Source: Actinomycetota bacterium
GTDB taxonomy: Bacteria > Actinomycetota > Thermoleophilia > UBA2241
Assembly: GCA_003157715.1 (NCBI GenBank)
Contig: PMKK01000232.1
Span: 1 to 9,374 of the forward strand
DNA: 9,374 nt
Reading direction: 5' to 3'
Shown: one piece after another, positions 1-6,858 of the stretch
Position numbering within the stretch: position 1 is the first letter of the stretch
Layout of the letters: each line of letters begins with the position of its first letter
The notes under the pieces: generated by a model
Told to the model about the DNA's origin: nothing
The model's input: only the letters and a program-made list of their open reading frames with translations
The model's database searches: none
Translations under genes and position numbers: made by a program

Positions 1-1
1 C

Positions 2-1042
2 GAGGCCGCCGAGAAGGTGGTCGAAGCCGTGCCGAGCATCGAGACGGTGCGCTTCACCAACTCGGGCAGCGAGGCGGTCGGCACTGCCGTGCGCCTGGCG
101 CGCGCGGTCACCGGCCGCCGCCTTCTGGTGCGCTTCGAGGGCCACTACCACGGCTGGCAGGACGTCGTCTACTGGAGCAACCACGTCGACCCCGACGAGG
201 CCGGCCCGGCCGATCATCCGCGGCCCGTGGCCTCGGGTCCCGGCGTGCCCCACGAGCTCGCCGACACGCTGATCGTGCTCTCCTGGAACGACCCCGAAAG
301 CTTCAAGCGGGTGATGGCCGAACACGGCGACGAGATCGCCGCGGTGATCACCGAGCCGGCCGTCTTCAACACCGGCTGCATCCTGCCGCGGCCCGGCTAC
401 CTCGAACTGCTGCGCTCAGAGACGAGCAAGCACGGCGCCCTGCTCATCTTCGACGAGGTCATCACCGGTTTTCGCTTCTGCCGCGGCGGCGCTCAGGAGT
501 GGTACGGCGTCATGCCCGATCTGACGACCCTGGCCAAAGGCCTCGGCGGCGGCTTTCCGGTGGCGGCCATCGGCGGCACGCACGCGGTCATGGACATGAT
601 CGACGAAGGCCGCTACTCGCACTCGGGTACCTACAACGCCAACGTCGTGCAGTGCGCCGCGGTGTCGGCGACCATGGACCTGCTCGCCGAGCCGGGACTC
701 TACGAACGCCAGCGGGCGCTCGGCGAGCGGCTCGCCCAGGGTCTTCGCGACCTGGCCGTCGCGTACGGCATCCCGGTACAGATCGACGGCCTGGGCACGG
801 TCTTTCAGATGTGGTTCAGCGAGCATGCCATTCACGACTGGCGCGAGGCCCACGCCTACGCCAACGAGGCGCGCTTCACGCGCTGGTGGCAGGAGATGCT
901 GCTGCGCGGCGTGATCTTCCATCCGAGCCAGTTCGAGAATCTGTTCGTGAGCCTGGTGCATAGCGCCGCCGACATCGACGAAACGCTCGCCGCGGCGGCC
1001 GAGGTGTTCCCCATCCTCGCGGCCGAGACGGCCGCGAAGTAA
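2..1042 (+). CDS. Class III PLP-dependent aminotransferase, glutamate-1-semialdehyde aminomutase-like (5' partial)
   Basis: The reading frame is open from the left edge (first full codon at base 2) to TAA at 1040-1042, giving about 346 codons. Class III enzymes of this type are usually about 430 residues, so roughly 80-100 N-terminal residues lie outside the window. Visible family marks, in order: the cofactor-phosphate NSGSEA motif (from base 59), GHYHGW (aromatic stacking on PLP), FDEVITGFR with the Asp that contacts the pyridine nitrogen (codon 452-454), and AKGLGGGFP with the Schiff-base Lys (codon 536-538). The motif order matches GSAM-like enzymes. However, the region around 627-650 reads GTYNANVV rather than the GT-x-x-GNP usual in HemL, so I do not call it heme biosynthesis. 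Relatives act as amino-acid or beta-amino-acid transaminases, or as phospho-lyases on amino-alcohol phosphates. Only 43 nt separate it from the GntR gene, so it probably belongs to the same catabolic operon. The family is certain; the substrate is unknown. Confidence 0.9.
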   Translation, partial: EAAEKVVEAVPSIETVRFTNSGSEAVGTAVRLARAVTGRRLLVRFEGHYHGWQDVVYWSNHVDPDEAGPADHPRPVASGPGVPHELADTLIVLSWNDPESFKRVMAEHGDEIAAVITEPAVFNTGCILPRPGYLELLRSETSKHGALLIFDEVITGFRFCRGGAQEWYGVMPDLTTLAKGLGGGFPVAAIGGTHAVMDMIDEGRYSHSGTYNANVVQCAAVSATMDLLAEPGLYERQRALGERLAQGLRDLAVAYGIPVQIDGLGTVFQMWFSEHAIHDWREAHAYANEARFTRWWQEMLLRGVIFHPSQFENLFVSLVHSAADIDETLAAAAEVFPILAAETAAK

Positions 1043-1085
1043 CGCGGCGGCGCGGCAGCGCGGCGAGCGCGGGAGGCACGAGAAA

Positions 1086-2027
1086 ATGACCGGCCGGCCG
1101 GCGCCCCGGCGCCTGCGCTATCAGGACGTCATGGCGATGATCGAGCGGCTGATCGCCGAGGAGCAACTCGGCCCCGGCGACCTGCTGCCCAGCCGCGCCG
1201 AGCTGGCGTCCATGGCCGGCGTGAGCCTGATCACCGTGCGCCGCGCCCTGGACGAGCTCCAGCAGGAAGGTCGCGTGCACAGCCACCAGGGCGTCGGCAC
1301 GTTCGTCGCCCGGCCGCGCATAGTGAGCGCCCCGGGGCGCGCCGGCGGCCTGCTGGGCACGCTGGCCGAAGAGCATGGCGCCCACGAGATCCTGACTCGC
1401 GTACTCGATGTGACGCGTGGGCGACCGTCGCAGACGGTCGCCCACGCCCTGCAGATCGAGCCGGGCGAAGAGGTCTGGCGGGTGCGCCGCCTGCGCGTGA
1501 TCGACGGCCGGCCGATGATCGTCGAGCAGGCCGTCATTCCGGTCGCCCTGGCGCCCGCCCTCGATGCTCGCACCGCCGAGGTGGCCGACTCGCTCTACCG
1601 GCTGCTGGCCCGCCGCTACGGGCTCGAAGACGACTACGAGGAGCAGTTCCTCGAGGTGGTCGCGCCGAGTTCCGACGAACGCCGCCTGCTCGAGCTCGAT
1701 AAGGGCGCCCAGGTCGTGCGTCTGCGCGGCGTGAGCTTCGCGCCTCACGGCCGCCCGTTCGACTGCTTTCAGCAGGTCTATCCGGCCTCCGAGGTCGTCT
1801 TTTCGATCTCGGGCCAGACGGCCCGTCATGTGTTTCGCGGCACCGACCTGCGTGACTGGAGCATCACGCCGGTCGCTGGGGGCGCTGCCGTCCCCGATCG
1901 CGCCGCGTATCCCGCCGCCGGCTCGGCCGCACATCAGGCCGCCGGCTCCGCCGATCGCGCCGGTCGAGACGCCGGGCACGCGTCGCCGGTCAACCGCAGG
2001 TCCCTGAAAGGGGGAGGCAATGTCTGA
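1086..2027 (+). CDS. GntR-family transcriptional regulator, HutC/UTRA subfamily
   Basis: This is a 313-residue ligand-responsive DNA-binding protein. Residues about 9-76 are a winged helix-turn-helix with the GntR signature: GPGDLLPSRAEL, then VSLITVRRALDEL (recognition helix) and a wing ending HQGVGTFVARP. Residues about 95-240 are a UTRA effector domain, with the EPGEEVWRVRRLR strand, IVEQAVIP and a closing FQQVYPASEVVFSIS. ATG 1086 has a good Shine-Dalgarno (GGGAGG at 1070-1075). After about residue 250 there is a 60-residue tail rich in Ala, Gly and Arg. It contains an imperfect 8-residue repeat and is not part of the usual fold, since family members normally end near 240-250 residues. 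The stop lies 8 nt inside the next gene, so the permease is translationally coupled. Regulators of this type usually repress the adjacent catabolic or transport genes until the substrate or an intermediate binds UTRA. That target set is inferred from position. Confidence 0.93.
   Translation: MTGRPAPRRLRYQDVMAMIERLIAEEQLGPGDLLPSRAELASMAGVSLITVRRALDELQQEGRVHSHQGVGTFVARPRIVSAPGRAGGLLGTLAEEHGAHEILTRVLDVTRGRPSQTVAHALQIEPGEEVWRVRRLRVIDGRPMIVEQAVIPVALAPALDARTAEVADSLYRLLARRYGLEDDYEEQFLEVVAPSSDERRLLELDKGAQVVRLRGVSFAPHGRPFDCFQQVYPASEVVFSISGQTARHVFRGTDLRDWSITPVAGGAAVPDRAAYPAAGSAAHQAAGSADRAGRDAGHASPVNRRSLKGGGNV
1914..1953 (+). repeat. Imperfect direct repeat, 24-bp period, in the GntR gene tail
   Basis: The 16-mer at 1914-1929 recurs at 1938-1953 with 15 of 16 bases identical. 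The period of 24 bp keeps the frame and encodes two copies of an Ala-Ala-Gly-Ser-Ala core. It lies in the low-complexity C-terminal extension of the regulator. Confidence 0.75.
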
Positions 2028-3513
2028 CGTCACGACCAGCCCGCCGAGCACCGAGGTGGGACAGAGCCCGGGCGGCGGAGGCCTCAAGGCCAACGCCCTG
2101 CGCATGGGCGACGTGGTGATCATGGCCCTGGCGAGCTCGGGCCCGACGCAGAGCATCGCCGTCGGCATCGTCGGCCTGATGATCGCGGTCTACTACCACA
2201 CCTTCATGGCGATCCTCATCTGCTTCATCCCGATGATCGGCATCGCCATCGGCTACCAGCGCCTGAACGCCTGGCAGCCCAGCGCCGGCGCCACCTACTC
2301 ATGGGTCGGCCAGGCGCTCAACCCGCACGCGGGCTTTTTCGCCGGCTGGATCATGCTCATGTACTACACGATCGGCACGACCAGTCTGACGGTGCCGCTG
2401 GGCACCTACTTTCTGAGCTTCTTCTCGAACGGCGCCGCCAACAACAAGTACGACGTGGCCATCGTCGGGTCCGTTTTCAATATCCTCGTGCTCATCGTGG
2501 CCGCCATAGGCATCAAACTCTCGGCGCGCTTCAACTGGGGCTGGGCGATCTTTGAGTACGTGCTCATGATCGGCTTCGCCGTGGCGGCCATCGTCATGAT
2601 CTACTCCACCGGGCTGTCCGGCTCGGTGCACACGGTGAGCTCGCTGTTCACGCTCCCCAGGACCGGGCTGATGTCCGGCATCCTGATCGCCATCTTCCTG
2701 TACTCCGGCTGGGACACCGCTGCCTACGTCGGCGAGGAGGCCAAGGGCAAGCAGGCCGGCCACGCCGCCATCCTCTCCGTCGTCATCCTCTTTTTCATCT
2801 ACTCGTTCGTGATCTTCGCCTTCCAGGGGATCGCGCCGTTCGGCGTGATGAACGCCCACCAGGCCAACATCCTGGCCTTCGTGGGCGACAAGATCGGCGG
2901 CGGCTTCTGGAAGAACGTCATGATCGTGGCGGTGCTCGGGGGCACGCTCGCCAGCCTGCAGGCGGCGATCGTGAGCTCGGCGCGCATCTCGTTCGCCATG
3001 GGCCGTGACCGCGTGTTCCCGAAGTTCTTCGACAATGTGCATCCGCGCTGGCGGACGCCCTGGAACGCCACCATCCTGCTGGGCCTGCTCAACGTGGTCT
3101 TCCTCTGGGGCACCACGCTCTTCTCGAGCATCGGCCACGCGCTCGACAACATCGTCAGCACGCTGGGTCTGATGGCCGCCATCTTCTACTTCCTGACGGC
3201 CTTCACGGCCATCTGGTTCTACCGCAGGGTGATCACTAAGAGCGCCGGCAACCTGATTCTCGGCGGCATCCTGCCGGGCTTCGGCGCCGCCTTCATGGCG
3301 TTCGTCATCATCTACATGCTGGCCACCAACCAGTTCACTGCGACCAACCTCATCTTCGGCTTCGGCCTGGCGCTCGTCGGACTTGTGCTGTCGTTCGTCT
3401 CGGCCGCGACCGGCCACGCCAAGTTCTACAGCGACCCGAGCACAAGCTTCGGCGACAAGGTCGAGGCGACCTTCGACAACCCCGAGCCGCCGAGCGAGGG
3501 TCCCGGCCGGTGA
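2020..3513 (+). CDS. APC-family amino acid / amine permease
   Basis: This is a 497-residue polytopic inner-membrane protein of the amino acid-polyamine-organocation superfamily, which imports amino acids or amines with cations or by exchange. After a soluble, Gly/Pro-rich N-terminus of about 25 residues come about 12 hydrophobic segments. The first carries the small-residue stretch ASSGPTQSIAV, the place where APC proteins have the broken helix 1 that cradles the substrate amino and carboxyl groups. Other family-like parts are PSAGATYSWVGQALNP before helix 3, SGWDTAAYVGEEAKG near helix 6 and SSARISFAMGRDRVFP near helix 8. Length is normal for the family. ATG 2020 follows a strong purine run (GGGGGAGG, 2010-2017) inside the last codons of the regulator gene, an 8-nt overlap. 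Its end overlaps the kinase start. The protein is probably the uptake system for the operon's substrate. Substrate specificity (amino acid, polyamine or amino alcohol) cannot be read from sequence. Confidence 0.93.
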   Translation: MSDVTTSPPSTEVGQSPGGGGLKANALRMGDVVIMALASSGPTQSIAVGIVGLMIAVYYHTFMAILICFIPMIGIAIGYQRLNAWQPSAGATYSWVGQALNPHAGFFAGWIMLMYYTIGTTSLTVPLGTYFLSFFSNGAANNKYDVAIVGSVFNILVLIVAAIGIKLSARFNWGWAIFEYVLMIGFAVAAIVMIYSTGLSGSVHTVSSLFTLPRTGLMSGILIAIFLYSGWDTAAYVGEEAKGKQAGHAAILSVVILFFIYSFVIFAFQGIAPFGVMNAHQANILAFVGDKIGGGFWKNVMIVAVLGGTLASLQAAIVSSARISFAMGRDRVFPKFFDNVHPRWRTPWNATILLGLLNVVFLWGTTLFSSIGHALDNIVSTLGLMAAIFYFLTAFTAIWFYRRVITKSAGNLILGGILPGFGAAFMAFVIIYMLATNQFTATNLIFGFGLALVGLVLSFVSAATGHAKFYSDPSTSFGDKVEATFDNPEPPSEGPGR

Positions 3514-5102
3514 CCGCACTCAAGCTGCAAGCCACTGCGGCCGTTGAGGCCGAGAGTAGTGTCGAGAGCGGCGCCGAGGGCGGCGTCGTAGCCGACGACG
3601 CCCTGTTCATCGGGCTCGACCTCGGCACTTCGAGCCTGAAGGCCGTGGCCGTGGACGCGGGCGGCGAGATCGTCGCCCGCGCCCACGCCGGGTACCCGAC
3701 GGCACGCCCCGAGCCGGGCGCGGCGGAACAGTCGCCGGCCGACTGGTGGGCGGCCGTCGAGGCGGCCGTCGCTCAGCTCCACGATGGCGGCGCCCCGACC
3801 CGCCGCTGGACCGCCATCGGCCTGTCCGCCATGATCCCGACGCTGGTCGCCACCGACGATGGCGGCGACCCGGTGGCGCCGGCGATCACCTGGGAGGACA
3901 GCCGTGCCGAGTCCGAAGGCGACGCGCTGCGCGCCCGTCTCGACGGCGAGCGGCTCTACGGACTCACCGGCCAGTGGGTCGATGGGCGTTACCTGCTGCC
4001 CATGTATCTGCGTCTGGCGCGCGCCGTGCCGCTGGTGGCGGGCCGCGCCCGACGCCTGCTGGCCGCCAAGGACTGGCTGTTCTGGCGCCTGACCGGAGAG
4101 CCGGCGACCGACCCGAGCACGGCCAGCGGTTTCGGTTGCTACGGGCTCGAGGCCGGTGCCTGGCTGGAGCCGCTCGTCGCGGCCGCCGCCGCCGCGAGGG
4201 CCGGCGGCCACCCCGGCCTGCCCGTGCTTCCGCCCGTGCTGCCCTCGACGACGGTGCGGCGCCTGTCGAGCGACGTGGCGGCGCGGCTCGGTCTGCCCAG
4301 GCGGCTGCCGGTCTGCCTGGGGGCGGCCGACTCGGTACTGGGTTGCCTGGGACTCGGTGTCGAGAGACCCGGCGACGTCGCTTGCGTGGCCGGTACGAGC
4401 ACCGTCCTGCTGGGCGTCGCTGACCATCTGCTCGCCGACCCCGCGCATCGCTATCTGATCACGCCGCTGGCCGCCGCCGGCGGCTGGGGCTTCGAGATGG
4501 ACCTGCTCACCACCGGCAGCGCCTTTCACTGGCTGGGCGGCCTGCTGCGCGAGGCCGGCGGCAACGAGGCGGGTCTCATGGACTTGGCCGCGGGCGTCGA
4601 ACTCGGCGCCGGCGGCCTGTCGTTTCTGCCCTACCTGGCGCCGGGCGAGCAAGGCGCCCTCTGGGACCCGACCGTGTCGGGAGCGTTGTTCGGCCTGAGC
4701 CTCGGACACGGCGCGGCCGATGTGGCGCGCGCCCTGGTCGACGGCATCGTGCTCGAGTCGCGTCGCTGTCTTGCCGTCCTCGACGAGGCCGGCCTGCCGC
4801 ACGGCGACATCCGCATGGCGGGCGGCAGCGGCGCCGATCCGGTCTTTCGCCAGCAGCTTGCCGACGCCGGCCGGCGAAACGTCATCTACGCCGCCGACGG
4901 CGAGACGGCGCACTCGGCGATCGGCGCGGCGTCGCTGGCGGCCGTGGCCACCGGCCACGGCCGCCTGGCCACCGCCTCGTCCGCGGCTCTCGAGACGATC
5001 GCGCCGCGCGAGTCCGAAGCGCTGCGCTGGGACCGGCTCTGGGAGCGTCACGAGTCGGCCCTCGCCGCGCTGCGGCGATTCGTTGGCGCGGGCTCGGCGT
5101 AG
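3510..5102 (+). CDS. FGGY-family carbohydrate kinase (xylulokinase-like)
   Basis: This 530-residue cytoplasmic kinase of the FGGY family phosphorylates a sugar, ketose or polyol with ATP. The N-terminal domain begins near residue 33 with IGLDLGTSSLKAVAVD (ATP phosphate-1 loop). It continues with WWAAVEAAV, the sugar-contact region ITWEDSRA, and DWLFWRLTGEPATDPSTAS. The likely catalytic base is Asp274 in CLGAADSVLG. The C-terminal actin-like domain carries VAGTSTVLLG (phosphate-2), FLPYLAPGEQ, GALFGLSLGH and the adenosine loop MAGGSGADPVFRQQLAD. GTG 3510 is the only ATG, GTG or TTG start in frame before the ATP motif. It gives a GTGA overlap with the permease stop, and a GAGGG lies 9 nt upstream (3496-3500). 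The acidic, Gly/Ala-rich extension of about 30 residues is therefore real or the start is non-standard. Motif order is closest to xylulokinase, but a gene name would be a guess. The context suggests it activates the imported compound or its deaminated product. Confidence 0.92.
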   Translation: MTALKLQATAAVEAESSVESGAEGGVVADDALFIGLDLGTSSLKAVAVDAGGEIVARAHAGYPTARPEPGAAEQSPADWWAAVEAAVAQLHDGGAPTRRWTAIGLSAMIPTLVATDDGGDPVAPAITWEDSRAESEGDALRARLDGERLYGLTGQWVDGRYLLPMYLRLARAVPLVAGRARRLLAAKDWLFWRLTGEPATDPSTASGFGCYGLEAGAWLEPLVAAAAAARAGGHPGLPVLPPVLPSTTVRRLSSDVAARLGLPRRLPVCLGAADSVLGCLGLGVERPGDVACVAGTSTVLLGVADHLLADPAHRYLITPLAAAGGWGFEMDLLTTGSAFHWLGGLLREAGGNEAGLMDLAAGVELGAGGLSFLPYLAPGEQGALWDPTVSGALFGLSLGHGAADVARALVDGIVLESRRCLAVLDEAGLPHGDIRMAGGSGADPVFRQQLADAGRRNVIYAADGETAHSAIGAASLAAVATGHGRLATASSAALETIAPRESEALRWDRLWERHESALAALRRFVGAGSA

Positions 5103-5174
5103 ATCGCAGCCGGTCGCCGTCATTCGCCGGTGCGAGCGCGGCGCGGATCGGAGCCGGTTTCAGTCGTTCGCCGC
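5102..5174. repeat. Imperfect direct repeat, 44-bp period, in the kinase-MFS gap
   Basis: Bases 5102-5130 and 5146-5174 align without gaps at 23 of 29 positions. Both copies share GATCG, then AGCCGGT, and end in TTCGCCG. Between them lies a 15-base GC-only spacer, apart from T and A at its edges. The first copy begins at the kinase stop codon. The second runs into the -35 region of the putative MFS promoter, so the copies could be paired operators for a regulator, or simply a local duplication. Confidence 0.6.
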
Positions 5175-5191
5175 CATGGTAGCGTTGCGTC
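5158..5191 (+). promoter_or_regulatory. Probable leaderless promoter of the MFS gene
   Basis: TAGCGT (5180-5185) fits the actinobacterial -10 pattern TANNNT and ends 6 nt before ATG 5192. A TTTCAG at 5158-5163, 16 nt upstream, is a weak -35 match. No purine-rich ribosome-binding site is present between them and the ATG. This is the geometry of leaderless transcripts that begin at or next to the start codon. Confidence 0.5.
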
Positions 5192-6742
5192 ATGACAACT
5201 GAGATCCCGGCCGGGACGCGGTCCGAGTCCGAGCTGCATCGCCACCGTCGTCGCGTCCTAGTCCTGGCCTCGATCGGCGTCTTCATGACGCCGCTCGACG
5301 GCAGCATAGTGGCTGTCGCCCTGAAGTCGATGGGCAGAGGGCTGCACCTGAGCTACGGCGAGGCGATCTGGGTGCAGGCCGCGTATCTGCTGGCCATCAG
5401 CGTCGCGCTGATCCCTTCGGGGCGGCTGGCCGACGATCGCGGCCGCACGCGGTACTTCCTGGCCGGCGTGATCGTGTTCACCGCCGGCTCGGTCCTGTCG
5501 GGTCTCGCTCCCGGCGCCGCGGTGCTGATCGGGGCCCGCGTCATCCAGGGCGCCGGCGGGGCGCTGCTCAGCGCGACCGCGGCGGCGATGGTCACGGCCG
5601 CCTTCCCGCCGTCCGAACGCGGCCGCGCTCTCGGATTCATGACGATGTGGGTCTACATCGGGCTCACCGCCGGGCCGCTGGCCGGCGGTCTGATCGTCCA
5701 GCATCTCACCTGGCCCGCGGCCCACGACAGCTGGCGCTGGATCTTCTTCGTGAACATCCCCGTCGGCGTCGCCACCCTGGCGGCCGGATGGCCGCTGTTG
5801 CGCGCCGAACGGCAGGACAGGGCGGCCGCGGAGGCGCCGCCGGCGAGGTCGTTCGACTTCGCCGGCGCGGTCTTGCTCGGCGTCCTGCTCGCCGCCCTCA
5901 TCGTGCCGCTCACCTTCGGCTTCAGCTGGGGCTGGACGTCTCCGGGCGCGCTCGGGCTGCTCGTCGTGGCGGCGCTCGCCGCCGCGGCCTTCGTGGCGAC
6001 CGAAGGGCGCGTCGGCGACCCGATGCTCGACCTCGACCTGCTGCGCCGCAACCGTCTGTTCGCCACGGCGAACCTCGCGGCCCTGCTGAACTACGCGGCG
6101 ATGAACGCGGTCACGGTCCTCACCGCGGTGTTCCTTCAGGTGGTCCAGCACCGGCCGCCGCAGAACGCCGCGCTCCTGCTGATCTCCCAGCCCATCCTCA
6201 TGGCCGCGCTGTCGCCGGTCGCCGGCCGGCTTTCGGACCGGCTCGGCACGCGCTGGTTGTCGACCGGCGGCATGATCGTGATCGCCGCGGGTCTCGCGCT
6301 GCTCGCCGCCATGCCCGACGGCGCCTCGACCGCCCATGTCATGCTCGCGCTCGCGGTCGTGGGTCTCGGCATGGCTTCGTTCAGCGCGCCGAACACCTCC
6401 GCGGTCATGGGCGCGGTCGACCGCTCCCAGCTCGGCATCGCGGGTTCGTTTCTGGGCACGATGCGCTTCACCGGCCAGGCCATCTCCGTCGCCCTGCTCG
6501 GCGGCATCGCCGGCTCCAAACTGGGGGCCGTCGGCGGCAGGGTCATCTTTCTGGGCGCCGCGGCCGTCGATGCGGCCGACCTCTATGCCCAGGGCTACCG
6601 TCTGGCCATGGCCGTGGCCGCCGGCCTGGCGCTGGTCGGAGGACTGGTATCGCTCACCCGCCCGTCGATGTCCGCCGGCAGCCACGCCTCCAGCCGCCGG
6701 GCGGCCGGAGGGCCTGTGAGTGCTTCAGGCGGGGAATCATGA
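5192..6742 (+). CDS. MFS efflux transporter, DHA2 (EmrB/QacA, 14-helix) family
   Basis: This 516-residue inner-membrane transporter is expected to export drugs or metabolites by proton antiport. Visible marks: helix 1 with TPLDGSIVAVAL (Asp35, in the position of the LDxTIVNVAL motif of DHA2 proteins), loop 2-3 motif A SGRLADDRGRTR (residues about 76-87), RVIQGAGGALL (motif B region, Arg117), the antiporter motif C-like GLTAGPLAGG (about 157-166) and WRWIFFVNIPVG (about 181-192). A second half begins near SRSFDFAG-type linker residues and has loop 8-9 SPVAGRLSDRLGTR. Length and about 14 hydrophobic segments fit DHA2 rather than 12-helix DHA1. ATG 5192 is chosen because an in-frame upstream extension adds nothing conserved and because a -10-like box sits just ahead of it. 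It is probably separately transcribed from the upstream operon. The substrate is unknown; a resistance role is only a family default. Confidence 0.92.
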   Translation: MTTEIPAGTRSESELHRHRRRVLVLASIGVFMTPLDGSIVAVALKSMGRGLHLSYGEAIWVQAAYLLAISVALIPSGRLADDRGRTRYFLAGVIVFTAGSVLSGLAPGAAVLIGARVIQGAGGALLSATAAAMVTAAFPPSERGRALGFMTMWVYIGLTAGPLAGGLIVQHLTWPAAHDSWRWIFFVNIPVGVATLAAGWPLLRAERQDRAAAEAPPARSFDFAGAVLLGVLLAALIVPLTFGFSWGWTSPGALGLLVVAALAAAAFVATEGRVGDPMLDLDLLRRNRLFATANLAALLNYAAMNAVTVLTAVFLQVVQHRPPQNAALLLISQPILMAALSPVAGRLSDRLGTRWLSTGGMIVIAAGLALLAAMPDGASTAHVMLALAVVGLGMASFSAPNTSAVMGAVDRSQLGIAGSFLGTMRFTGQAISVALLGGIAGSKLGAVGGRVIFLGAAAVDAADLYAQGYRLAMAVAAGLALVGGLVSLTRPSMSAGSHASSRRAAGGPVSASGGES

Positions 6743-6858
6743 GCGCGGCGAGCGTGGCCCGGCGCGACCGGCGTGGGCCGGTGCGACCTGCGGTCTGCCG
6801 CAGCGACGAGTCGAGAGGCCGTGATCGTGTGACGATGGGCGCCGACGATGAGCGCTGA
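6739..6858 (+). CDS. Doubtful 39-codon ORF bridging the MFS gene and rpiA
   Basis: ATG 6739 overlaps the MFS stop as ATGA. It is preceded by a G-rich run (GGCGGGG, 6728-6734) four bases away, and the frame stops at TGA 6856-6858, 11 nt inside rpiA. The peptide would have 39 residues, be Arg/Asp-rich with no hydrophobic segment, and match nothing I recognise. It spans a tandem 19-bp repeat whose period is not a multiple of three, which argues against protein-level selection. Its translation could couple rpiA to the MFS gene, since rpiA has no clear ribosome-binding site. It could equally be chance in GC-rich DNA. Confidence 0.2.
   Translation: MSAASVARRDRRGPVRPAVCRSDESRGRDRVTMGADDER
6752..6789. 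repeat. Two tandem 19-bp repeats in the MFS-rpiA gap
   Basis: Bases 6752-6770 and 6771-6789 abut exactly and match at 16 of 19 positions. Both begin GCGTGG and share GCGACC near the end. This is a simple tandem duplication directly before the hairpin at 6788-6803. Confidence 0.7.
6788..6803. other. Perfect 6-bp hairpin with TCTG loop upstream of rpiA
   Basis: CTGCGG (6788-6793) and CCGCAG (6798-6803) are perfectly complementary around a four-base loop. No T-run follows, so it is not a classic intrinsic terminator. It lies 45 nt before the rpiA start and could attenuate read-through from the MFS gene or shape the rpiA leader. Confidence 0.4.

Noticed and set aside
2..1042. Calling the first gene hemL (heme biosynthesis)
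   Set aside because: The PLP motifs fit GSAM-like enzymes generally, but the GTYNANVV segment and the catabolic operon context do not fit HemL.
876..2168. 430-codon frame on the - strand across the GntR gene
   Set aside because: It is antisense to the regulator and permease start, of low complexity and with no recognisable motif. The sense strand has full family motifs.
3426..5123. Long open frame of 565 codons on the - strand, opposite the kinase gene
   Set aside because: It is antisense to a clear FGGY kinase. Its translation is an Arg/Gly/Ala/Gln-rich string with no domain, as expected from the third-position GC bias of the real gene.
5258..6685. 475-codon - strand frame and 403-codon + strand frame within the MFS gene
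   Set aside because: Both are shadow frames of GC-rich coding DNA. They lack hydrophobic segments or known motifs, while the frame at 5192-6742 encodes a complete DHA2 transporter.
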